This document shows, piece by piece, positions 1 to 7,124 of a stretch of DNA of 10,180 nucleotides. The translations under genes were made by a program, and so were the position numbers. Position 1 is the stretch's first letter. Each line of letters opens with the position of its first letter. A model generated the notes under the pieces. The model was not told the DNA's origin. It was given only the letters and a program-made list of their open reading frames with translations, and did no database searches. The DNA comes from Nitrosopumilaceae archaeon (GTDB lineage: Archaea > Thermoproteota > Nitrososphaeria > Nitrososphaerales > Nitrosopumilaceae). Location of the stretch: NCBI GenBank assembly GCA_030697975.1, contig JAUYOQ010000109.1:1-10180 (forward strand). The letters run 5' to 3'.

Positions 1-98
1 AAGGTGTGATTTATCTTATTATCTTATTATCTTTTTTTGCTTATCTTATTTAGATACTCTCTCTCCCACCTCACCCTCACTGTTATCTTCACTGTTCC
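1..98. repeat. 98-bp dispersed repeat, copy A
   Basis: Positions 1-98 are identical base for base to 5035-5132 and lie in the same orientation. The sequence is pyrimidine-rich, with TTATCTTATTATC motifs followed by CTCTCTCTCCCACC. The match ends at 98/99 on the right. Its left limit cannot be seen because the window starts there. At the other copy this repeat supplies the tail of the recombinase-like reading frame. It may be an end or an insertion product of a mobile element; its class is unknown. Confidence 0.9.
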
Positions 99-372
99 CC
101 AATTTCTGATTTTACCGCTACCTACGTCACTCAACAAACTCAACAAAAACTAAACTTTCCAAAACTCCAACATGAAAACGAAGAAATAGAGATGAACGAT
201 GATAGTTATTCTTCAGTTTGGTAGGGTTAGTTACTTAGTTAGTTTTTTTACGTTTCTGTTTGTCGATTCTCTATTTTATGTTTAAATTACGAAGAATCCA
301 TTCATTGGATTCCAAGGAAGGAACGAATCCAATCCATTATATTTATTCTTTTTTATATAGTTAGATAAATTA
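99..372. other. AT-rich sequence without a gene
   Basis: No credible coding region is visible on either strand. The only structure is near 294-331, where GAATCCA and TGGATTC, and then ATTGGATTC and GAATCCAAT, form short inverted repeats. These are diverged members of the quasi-palindromes found in the tandem repeat to the right. Confidence 0.6.
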
Positions 373-373
373 T

Positions 374-786
374 GGTTAGCTAAATTATCTTTAGATTAAT
401 TATATTGTCATTGGATTCCAAAATCCATTTATAACGTTTTTACATTTTCTTTTCTTTGGATTCAGGAATCCATTATCCAAAACTCGAAAGCTGTCCAGAG
501 AATGCTTACATGTAATGATTACGATCGTTGGATGGTATTTATATTTAGCTAAATTATCTTTTGTTGTATTAATTAATTTTATTGTCATTGGATTCCAAAA
601 TCCATTCATAACGTTTTTATATTTTCTTTTCTTTGGATTCCGGAATCCAATATCCTAATAACTACTAACATATACTAACACTGCTGTCAGCTTCACTTGT
701 ACTACATTACGACCATCCCATATCCAAACTCGAAAGCTGTCCAGAGAATGCTTACATGTAATGATTACGATCGTTGGATGGTATTA
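374..786. repeat. Tandem repeat, unit about 170-177 bp
   Basis: There are two units, roughly 374-541 and 543-786. Each starts near TTAGCTAAATTATCTTT and contains two 20-bp quasi-palindromes exactly 45 bp apart (410 and 455; 587 and 632). Each ends in a 59-bp segment that is identical between units (481-539 and 727-785). The second unit carries about 70 extra bases (about 655-724) before that segment. A third partial copy of the 59-bp segment (30 bp) lies at 909-938. The short minus-strand open frame over this region is only translated repeat. Confidence 0.85.
633..650. other. 18-bp perfect palindrome
   Basis: TTGGATTCCGGAATCCAA is its own reverse complement. Related but imperfect 20-mers occur at 410-429, 455-474 and 587-606. 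It could be a protein-binding site or the core of a repeat unit. Function cannot be judged from sequence. Confidence 0.8.
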
Positions 787-1116
787 TGATGGCGCCATAT
801 GTGATTGTTGTGTAATTGAAGGGTGTGATCATACAGTTTGGACGATTGTACTACACTACTGTAACTGCACATGTATAACTAGCTAGAGTCCGTTCATCCC
901 ATATCCAAAACTCGAAAGCTGTCCAGAGAATGCTTACACGCTGGTGTTGCGTATAATGTTGCCAATCTACGTGTTCATGTGGCGGTGGTGGATAATGCCA
1001 ACATAAACGATCTAGAGAACGTTTATTTGTAGTAAGTAACACTGCGATTGTTTGCTACTAGCTCTAACTTGCATTATGTATAAACAAGTAACTAAATACT
1101 AACACTGCCGTCAGCT
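787..1116. other. Repeat mosaic, no gene
   Basis: This stretch holds fragments of repeats seen elsewhere. GTACTACACTACTGTA at 848-863 recurs at 3339-3354. The 30-bp piece at 909-938 belongs to the 59-bp repeat segment. ATACTAACACTGCCGTCAGC near 1095 echoes a near-identical stretch near 673. A 63-codon open frame on the minus strand has no recognisable motif and overlaps repeat sequence, so it is not called. Confidence 0.6.
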
Positions 1117-1441
1117 TGACTATGACTAAGTAAGAGCATTGCCAATGCGCTACTACCGAGACAAATGCTACATATCCGTTGCTAGGCTAGTGCCACAAAG
1201 ACTCAAAGTATTAAATAGCCGTAGCGACACACACGGGTGCTAGCTATGCGCTACACGTACACGTTATAGTAAGCTCGACTATGACTAAGTAAGAGCATTG
1301 CCAATGCGCTACTACCGACAAAGACTCAAAGTATTAAATAGCCGTAGCGACACACACGGGTGCTAGCTATGCGCTACACGTTATAGTAAGCTCGACTATG
1401 ACTACTAAGAGCACTGCCAATGCGCTACTACCGTGACAATA
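1117..1441. repeat. Tandem repeat of about 119-156 bp, 2.4 copies
   Basis: Unit 1 is 1117-1272, unit 2 is 1273-1391 and partial unit 3 is 1392-1441. Each begins with a CTATGACTA stretch followed by an AGAGCATTGCCAATGCGC-type motif. Units 1 and 2 also share the CAAAGACTCAAAGTATTAAA block and the GGGTGCTAGCTATGCGC block. Unit 2 lacks about 37 bp present in unit 1. The sequence is less AT-rich than its surroundings. GCATT-GCC-AATGC could form a small stem in units 1 and 2; unit 3 (GCACT) breaks one pair. Confidence 0.85.
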
Positions 1442-1998
1442 TCATTTTATTACCTATGAATTTAACCAGTAGCAGCATTGCAACTTGCTCTCTGTCTCTA
1501 GGAAATAGAATGACTATCGCTGTATCACAATCAACTACTTCAAAGACAAATACGTCGTAACTTGTGCATCAAGTGGTAACAATTCAAATGCCGTGTAGTA
1601 ACAGATGTGGTGGACATCTTGAATGCTTAATAACTTGCTATCACTCTATATTAAAATCCTTTAGAATAGTATGATACAGTAACAAACCAAAGCCGATTTA
1701 GCATCAAATTCACGTAGTATGAGTAATGTCTTCAAGGTTTTCGACATTTCTGAAGTTTATTGTAAACGACAGGGGGAGAACGCCCCTTTTCTATATAATT
1801 ACCAACATATTTGAGCACACTACCTCTCATATTACGTTGTACTTCCCTTAAAATCATAACTAAATCATCATAAATAAAACATCATAAATTAGATCGAATT
1901 CACCGTTAGTGTCATCATAATTTAATATAAAATAAAACAATAATGAATGAATTAACAAAAAATGAAATTATTAAAGTCTAGATTTCTCGAGTTTACAG

Positions 1999-2042
1999 AT
2001 GCACATCTTCAGGTCTACCTATGCACATCTTCTGGTCTACCC
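1999..2042. repeat. 22-bp tandem duplication
   Basis: ATGCACATCTTCAGGTCTAC plus two bases is followed directly by the same 22-mer with two mismatches. It is flanked by TTTCTCGAG on both sides (about 1984 and 2048). Confidence 0.9.
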
Positions 2043-2096
2043 TTACTTTCTCGAGATTTTTTAATAAAAAACTGGAGAAAAAAGTGAAAAACTTGA

Positions 2097-2132
2097 CTAT
2101 ATTATACCGCATGGCTATATTATACCGCTATT
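2097..2132. repeat. 18-bp tandem duplication
   Basis: CTATATTATACCGC occurs at 2097 and again at 2115, an exact 18-bp step. It is one of several 17-22-bp tandem duplications in this window. Confidence 0.85.
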
Positions 2133-2942
2133 CTTGCAGGTATTCTAGGTAATTAAATAATAACTATAAAGCTTGACTGAAACGAGTCAAAATCACATTA
2201 ATATATTAAAATTGATATTTTTATTGTATATATTTTTGCATTTTAGGAATTTATTAGTGTTCTGGAAAATGGTTAATTTTCATCTGTGGAGTTATTGCAA
2301 TAGAATCTATATACATTAATAAACTTATAATTATGTAAAATTAGATAAATAAAATTAAAGATAACGTTTTTATTTTATTTTATTTTATTAATTTATTTAC
2401 GGTGTTGTTTTGTTGTTTCTTATTAATTATATCAGTCAGTCACTACATAACGATTCTTATTATAAACATATGAAACATAATAAACAAAGAAAGTAACATG
2501 CAAAGAAAGAAAGAAATAAATTCAATAATAAAAATACAAATACAACTAAGAATTCATACGAATAAATAGCTAAACATAAGAGTAAACACGCTGAAACACT
2601 GAAATTTTTTATTGAAAATGAATTTCCAATGACATGGGTGATATATAAATGTGACGACAACACAACGCAAGAAAGAATGACATAAATGATTATAAAAATA
2701 CTATTTGTTCATAAAATAGAATTCCGACATTGTAAATATTGTAACAAACAACCAAACCACGTTGGACTTGTTCATTTCTCAAATTGATTGGAGCTGTAAA
2801 AGAGTCTATGTACAGCTCGAAGGTCGAAGGAACAAGAGAAATAGAACACAGAACAACGCCTAAATCCATCCAAAAACAATCATAAAACATTAAAATCGAC
2901 TGCGCAGATACACAAATTACAATCGCCTTTCGTTGCCATTTC

Positions 2943-3346
2943 AAAAAAATTGCCTGCGGCGCTACTTTTCTCTCCTACAAACACTACACCTACTACTGTC
3001 ACCTCCTTCCCAACAGTCACACATACACAGCCCTGCCCAGCCATATCAAACCTACCTACCCACTCATACATACATACATACAACAAAATACACACCTTTT
3101 CTCTAGCCAGTTTTTCAACTCATCTTTCACACAAGTCTAACACTCCTCCGGAAAACGACCTTTCTCCTTTACACTTTTACTTAATCACACCCTTACCTCA
3201 CTCTCTCACTTACATCACTTTACTTTTTACTTTACTATATACATACTCACTACCTACCTAAACCTTTCAACTCTTCACTTTCTCTCAAGTTATTATATCT
3301 ATACCTTCTCTTCTCCTAAAGACTTACTACACTTAATCGTACTACA
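2943..3346. repeat. Left arm of recombinase module 1: GCCTGCGGCGC plus pyrimidine-rich tract
   Basis: It starts with a run of A, then TTGCCTGCGGCGC (motif at 2951-2962). About 380 bp follow that are almost purple-free on the plus strand in composition terms, that is, strongly pyrimidine/A-biased (CCTACC, CATACATACATA, CTCACT). The same motif at 4750-4761 heads module 2, also followed by a C-rich tract, and both tracts contain CTTCCCAACA. The plus-strand open frame of 103 codons here (2950-3261) is low-complexity Thr/Ser/Pro/Leu sequence from the biased composition. It is not called as a gene. Confidence 0.55.
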
Positions 3347-3926
3347 CTACTGTATCATTTCATTCGTGATAGTACTTGGTGATCTTCGAAGTTGATCTTG
3401 AATATATGATATGTAGTTCCCTACGATATTACAAAAAATCATAATTAAATCTCATGTTTTTCATATTTACATATTATAGCGGATTACCAATTAAGGTATA
3501 ATGATACATAATTAGATTATAAATCCACTCCAGTACACCGTCTTTGTCCAAATGATTACTGTTCTGAAATTTGTTTGTGTATATGAGTAATCTGGATGTT
3601 CTAATTAACCATGTTTTCACTTCGGCCATATCATGGCTTCCTCCAGACTTAGACATTGCATGTTCAACAAATCCAGCATCTGCAAGAGCAATATGGACTT
3701 CGTTCTTTTCATCTAGTGATTCAGATGTGGGGCTACTATGCACTTTCACAGATTGATTATCATTAATGCTAAGTATTTCAGATTCATACGATTCACTACT
3801 GTCACTGTTAGACGTATCTGTGGAACACTCCAAATTGGGAGTGATTGATTTTTTAATTATACCTTTGCAACATGCTTGTCGTAGTGCTTTAATTTTTCGA
3901 GCTGTTGATATAGTATGATATTTCAT
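3347..3926 (-). pseudogene. Recombinase-like gene, copy 1 (two exons, C-terminally truncated)
   Basis: Exon 1 is 3926-3488 and exon 2 is 3420-3347, giving 170 residues. The ATG is preceded in frame by TAA three codons upstream and aligns with the start of copy 2. Residues 1-30 are basic and about 33-75 are an acidic Ser/Glu-rich linker. About 80-147 are well conserved with copy 2 (KSGGSHDMAEVKTWLIRTSR, then NKFQNSNHLDKD). Exon 2 begins GNYISYIQDQ and includes RRSPSTITNE, which resembles the start of a tyrosine-recombinase core-binding (SAM-like) domain. Homology to copy 2 ends at 3349, and the next codon is TAG, so the rest of the core domain and the whole catalytic domain (R-K-HxxR-Y) are missing. 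The family assignment is inference; the copy-to-copy homology and the intron logic are seen directly. It may still be expressed as a short protein. Confidence 0.6.
3421..3487 (-). other. Inferred 67-nt phase-1 intron, copy 1
   Basis: On the minus strand it runs from GTAATCC to ATATCGTAG. Removing it joins codons to give LIG-NYISYIQDQ, identical to the spliced product of copy 2. Unspliced, the frame meets TAA after four residues, and the downstream homology lies in another frame. The one-base length difference from copy 2 (67 versus 66 nt) falls inside the intron, so it does no harm once spliced. Confidence 0.75.
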
Positions 3927-3996
3927 TACTCTTTATGTAATGTGTAAAGACAACATATTTTCCATTTTCCCATGTAATGAATTACAAACCCTTACA

Positions 3997-4056
3997 AGTA
4001 TATACTAACCCAAGTACTTATGTACTAACCCATGTGAGTGTGTACTAACCCAAGTG
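3997..4056. repeat. 20-bp iterons upstream of copy 1 (three units)
   Basis: TACTAACCCAAGT at 4003, TACTAACCCATGT at 4023 and TACTAACCCAAGT at 4043 lie at an exact 20-bp step. The nearest is about 77 bp upstream of the start codon. Read in the gene's sense they are GGGTTAGTA repeats. TACT and AGTA frame a 6-bp centre in a unit, a weak dyad. They may be binding sites for the recombinase-like protein or for a transcription factor. Confidence 0.85.
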
Positions 4057-4127
4057 TTCTCTAAATATACAAATAACGGAAACACATTCTCTTGAATAGT
4101 AAAACGAAGGGTTACTGTTTGAACAAA

Positions 4128-4134
4128 TTATATA
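4128..4134 (-). promoter_or_regulatory. Candidate TATA box, copy 1
   Basis: TATATAA on the minus strand lies about 200 bp upstream of the start codon, beyond the iterons. It is conserved at the matching place in copy 2 (6121-6127) within otherwise diverged sequence. In AT-rich DNA such a motif is weak evidence by itself. Confidence 0.35.
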
Positions 4135-4156
4135 CAGTAAACTTCAAAAATTCAGA

Positions 4157-4742
4157 TTTATAATGTAAGGTGATTTTCTAGTTAGCTTAACTGCAGCTTT
4201 CATAATGCACTTTGCTGAAATGCAGCTTTCGTCAATGATAACTTTGCAATTCAAGAGCATAAATATATACATTTTACATTTTACTATGCTATTTACTACT
4301 ATGTAGTGATGTGTTGTGCCCCACATATCGTAACTATGAAACAAATTGGAGTTATATTACAAAATTCTTTAGTATTGATTTGAAATTCTTTAGTTAGCGC
4401 TAGATTTGAAATTAAAAGCATTAATAGAGATATTATTATTACATATATATATGTAAAATTTTCTCGAAACATGCGTATATACTATAAGCTACTACTTATT
4501 AATATGAAACCTAACATAAGTATGATAGCGCTATATGTTCACAGTATTGGGCTTGTTTATATTAGTAATGATTTCAATCACCATCATCTATCAAATCATA
4601 ATATGACAGTGCTCTATAATTAACTTCTCACATCTACGTAGTCGCCTAATGCCAATCTCGTTAGTAATAGGCACTACCAAAACTGCCATTCGAACATATT
4701 TCCTATGTTCAATTCCTGCCTTTATGTCCTACTAATATCCAA
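4157..4742. other. AT-rich spacer between the two modules
   Basis: No supported gene is present. The 66-codon minus-strand open frame at 4144-4344 has no motif and no counterpart upstream of copy 2. AACTGCAGCTTT at 4189-4200 matches an arm of the hairpin at 7125-7154, and a partial ATGCAGCTTTC follows near 4220. Confidence 0.6.
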
Positions 4743-4915
4743 AAAAATTTGCCTGCGGCGCCGATATATTGTTCATTTTATCCTTTCACCACTGCGCCGC
4801 GCCGCGCCGCACCACCCACACACCCAGCCAGCCCACCAGCCCGCCCGCCCGCCACCCACCTACCCACCCACCCACCTACCCACCCCCACCACCCAACACC
4901 CAGCCACATCATAAC
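4743..4915. repeat. Left arm of recombinase module 2: GCCTGCGGCGCC and C-rich tract
   Basis: It starts with TTTGCCTGCGGCGCC (motif at 4750). From about 4790 come GCCGC repeats, and then about 100 bp of CCC tracts joined by one or two bases. The minus strand is therefore G-rich, with runs such as GGGTGGGTGGGTAGG and GGCGGGCGGGCGGG, and has clear G-quadruplex potential. Overlapping proline/histidine-rich open frames here on both strands are translated low-complexity sequence and are not called. Confidence 0.7.
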
Positions 4916-5034
4916 CCAAACACTTCCTTCCCAACATTCCAATACCTTTGGATTACATGGAATATTAACCCACCATGCACTTGAGCCTTTTTTTCGATCC
5001 ACTTTACTGGAATATTATCGATCCACTTCCATGG
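4916..5034. other. Spacer between the C-rich arm and the 98-bp repeat
   Basis: This is sequence without a gene. TCGATCCACTTTACTGGAAT and TCGATCCACTTCCATGGAA near 4994 and 5018 form an imperfect direct repeat immediately before the 98-bp repeat. They may be remnants of an element end. Confidence 0.5.
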
Positions 5035-5132
5035 AAGGTGTGATTTATCTTATTATCTTATTATCTTTTTTTGCTTATCTTATTTAGATACTCTCTCTCC
5101 CACCTCACCCTCACTGTTATCTTCACTGTTCC
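5035..5132. repeat. 98-bp dispersed repeat, copy B
   Basis: This is identical to 1-98. Its right edge (5132/5133) is exactly where the recombinase-like frame loses its own sequence: the last about 22 codons of copy 2 (from TVKITV to the TAA at 5061) are this repeat read on the minus strand. Confidence 0.9.
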
Positions 5133-5906
5133 TCCTGAAGGTAAAAGCCTATTGCTGATTTGAACATTCGTATCCATTGCAGTGGATTTACGTTTCCTAT
5201 GTTCCTTTTTAATTGGTTTTAGTTGGTTTGTAATCTCGTCGAAAACCGACTCCAATTCAAATCGATTGACTGTCCATATAGTTGACCTGTTGTTACGGTA
5301 ATTGACAAACCATTTAAGAAAACGTCGGAACTGTATCATTTCATTCGTGATAGTACTAGGTGATCTTCGAAGTTGATCTTGAATATATGATATGTAGTTT
5401 CCTACGATATTAGAAAAAAGATAATTAAACCTCATGTTATTCATATTTACATATTATAGCGCATTACCGATTAAGGTATAATGATACGTAATTAGATTAT
5501 AAATCCACTCTAGTACACTGTCTTTGTCCAAATGATTACTGTTCTGAAATTTGTTTGTGTATATGAGTAATCTGGATGTTCTAATTAACCATGTTTTCAC
5601 TTCGGCCATATCATGGCTTCCTCCAGACTTAGACATTGCATGTTCAATAAATCCAGCATCTGCAAGAGCAGTATGGATTTCGTTCTTTTCATCTAGTGAT
5701 TCTGATGTGGGGCTACTATGTACTTGTACAGATTGATTATCATCAATACTTAGTATTTCAGATGAATATGATTCACTGTCACTAGGAGAGGAACACTCCA
5801 AAGTGGGAGTTATTACATTTTTAACTAAACCTTTACTACATGCTCGTCTTAGTGCTTTAATGGTTCTTTTAGCTCGAAGATTTGTTGATTTATTATGACA
5901 TTTCAT
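5061..5906 (-). pseudogene. Recombinase-like gene, copy 2 (two exons, lacks catalytic domain)
   Basis: Exon 1 is 5906-5468 (439 nt) and exon 2 is 5401-5061 (341 nt), giving 259 residues in one frame. The ATG is bracketed by an in-frame TGA two codons upstream. Residues 1-30 are basic and about 35-75 are an acidic Ser-rich linker. About 80-147 are nearly identical to copy 1. From about 148 a helical region reads YISYIQDQLRRSPSTITNE and then FRRFLKWFV. This S-P-x-T...F...W pattern is typical of tyrosine-recombinase or Crypton core-binding domains. A basic stretch (IKKEHRKRK) and LLPSGG follow, and residues about 238-259 come from the 98-bp repeat. The catalytic R, K, HxxR and Y domain is absent, so it cannot recombine DNA alone but could still bind it. 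Family assignment is by pattern only. Confidence 0.6.
5402..5467 (-). other. Inferred 66-nt phase-1 intron, copy 2
   Basis: On the minus strand it runs from GTAATGCG to CTAATATCGTAG, with CTAAT a plausible branch site 9-12 nt before the end. It contains the in-frame TAA that would otherwise split the gene into two open frames lying in the same phase. Splicing gives ATC-GGA-AAC, encoding the same I-G-N as copy 1. The alternative is a genuine stop shared by both copies, but that leaves the frame-preserved exon 2 unexplained. Confidence 0.75.
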
Positions 5907-5969
5907 TATTCACGACCAAAGACAATATATATTACATTTTCCCATGTAAATGAATTGAAAACCGATGCA

Positions 5970-6049
5970 AGTATATACTAACCCAAGTACTTATGTACTA
6001 ACCCATGTGAGTATGTACTAACCCAAGTAAGTATGTACTAACCCAAGTG
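5970..6049. repeat. 20-bp iterons upstream of copy 2 (four units)
   Basis: TACTAACCC occurs at 5976, 5996, 6016 and 6036, an exact 20-bp step, starting about 70 bp upstream of the ATG. Unit 2 has CCCATGT where the others have CCCAAGT, as in copy 1, so the array predates the duplication of the module. Copy 2 has gained or kept one more unit. Confidence 0.85.
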
Positions 6050-6120
6050 TTCTCTAAAAATTCATATAACGGAAACAAATCCATTTTTATAGTAAAACAA
6101 AGGGTTACAGTTGGCACAAT

Positions 6121-6127
6121 TTATATA
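6121..6127 (-). promoter_or_regulatory. Candidate TATA box, copy 2
   Basis: TATATAA on the minus strand matches the place and spacing of the copy 1 motif, inside a short conserved block (AGTAAAAC, AAGGGTTAC, then the TATA motif and GTAAAC). Confidence 0.35.
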
Positions 6128-6247
6128 CCGTAAACAAAGTAAACTTCAAATTTAAATAATGAAAATATGTTATAACAAAAGGCGGAAGTCAAATGACGAT
6201 CAATGCCTTCAAAATTTTATATTTGCTTATCCTATAAGGACGATATT

Positions 6248-6894
6248 TCACATTCGAATCCGCTGCTTCCTTCTGTGATTATAGATTTGACAAAATGATG
6301 CAATATATATACTACTTTTAAAATTACAATGCTTAACACATAATGCGCTGATATTCATCACCAGCCCACAATCATTTATATTTAACGTAGGTACATTTCC
6401 TTAATAATGCACTAACGTCACTCACCTCTCTACAACCATATAAATTTAACGTATGTACATTTCCTAATGCACTAACATCACTTACTTGTCGACAATGACT
6501 TAAATTTAACATATGTACGCTACGTAATGCACTAATATCCGTAATGTTTTGACACACTAATAAACTTAGTGTATGAACGTTTCTTAATGCACTTACATCT
6601 GTAATAGCGCGAAAAAAGCTTAAATATACTGAATGACAATTGCTTAACGAACATAGATCCAACGAACATACATCTACATTATTACTTTCACAATCTTCAA
6701 AAATGAAACTGTACAATCCACCTAGACCATCAATATTAATGTGATTATACAATGGTGATGCAAAATGCAGGGATAATTGTTTCTTTGGAGTAATAACGAG
6801 CTTAGACAAACAGTACATTCGAAAGTTATGGTGATGCAAAATGCAGGGATAATTCTTTCTTTGGAGTAACAACGAGCTTAGACAAATAGTACAT
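6248..6894 (-). pseudogene. Leucine-rich-repeat protein gene, disrupted
   Basis: The longest intact piece runs from an internal ATG at 6818 to TGA at 6372 (148 residues). Three 20-residue repeats fit [ST]D[VI]SALxxVHxLxLxxCxx[VI], each 60 nt long: TDVSALRNVHTLSL, TDISALRSVHMLNL, SDVSALGNVHTLNL. More degenerate units precede them. After the last SDVSAL, TTAATAATGC on the plus strand has four more bases than the sister repeats (CTAATGC). This shifts the frame and gives a stop at 6372. In the restored frame the repeat continues (GNVPTLNINDCG) to TGA at 6248. At the 5' end a 76-bp tandem duplication leaves the outer ATG (6894) reading only 22 residues before TAA. LRR proteins usually bind other proteins; no partner domain is visible. 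It is either a pseudogene or a gene used from the inner ATG. Confidence 0.75.
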
Positions 6895-6904
6895 TCAAAA
6901 GTTT
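6753..6904. repeat. 76-bp tandem duplication in the LRR gene
   Basis: 6753-6828 and 6829-6904 match at 71 of 76 positions. Both contain TGGTGATGCAAAATGCAGGG. Since 76 is not a multiple of three, the duplication breaks the frame between the outer start and the body of the gene. Confidence 0.95.
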
Positions 6905-7124
6905 TCAGATATAATAAATCTCATTGATATCTCGGTACTTAACTTTAATCGTCTGTAAATTTGGCGTTTGCATGAATAAACTTGTTCAAAGTTACAAAGT
7001 TACGTTCATATATTTCGCAAAGGAAACTACATATGCAGCATGCGATATCAACATTTTGAAATATAGTCATTATTTGCTGTTAATTAATAATAATTTATAA
7101 TAATAACTAAATTTAATTAAAGCA

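Larger units (their letters stand above)
1442..2940. other. AT-rich intergenic stretch, no supported gene
   Basis: No gene is supported here. Open frames of up to 84 codons on the minus strand (2460-2663, 2690-2944) encode compositionally biased hydrophobic sequence with no motif. They are what very AT-rich DNA gives by chance. The features visible are two short tandem duplications (1999-2042 and 2097-2132) and TTTCTCGAG repeated on both sides of the first one. Confidence 0.6.

Noticed and set aside
2460..2944. Two minus-strand open frames of 67 and 84 codons with hydrophobic stretches
   Set aside because: Phe/Leu/Cys-rich translation expected from AT-rich DNA; no motif, and no sign of frame conservation.
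2950..3261. 103-codon plus-strand open frame
   Set aside because: Low-complexity Thr/Ser/Pro/Leu sequence caused by pyrimidine bias; it overlaps the left arm of module 1 and has no motif.
3571..3756. 61-codon plus-strand open frame, present in both modules (also 5551-5736)
   Set aside because: It is conserved only because it lies opposite the identical part of the recombinase-like exon. No independent evidence of coding.
3997..4056. Telomere-like repeat (GGGTTA on the minus strand)
   Set aside because: GGGTTA occurs only once per 20-bp unit, separated by unrelated bases, so this is not a telomeric array.
4705..5087. Several proline/histidine-rich open frames on the plus strand and a Gly/Trp-rich one on the minus strand
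   Set aside because: All translate the CCC-tract repeat; none has a domain or a conserved counterpart in module 1.
3347..5906. Reading the shared TAA as a sense codon (altered genetic code)
   Set aside because: It would fit copy 2 but not copy 1, where the frame is also shifted by one base; an intron explains both.
6249..6270. ATTCGAATCC as a possible tRNA B box
   Set aside because: No matching A box, acceptor stem or cloverleaf on either strand.
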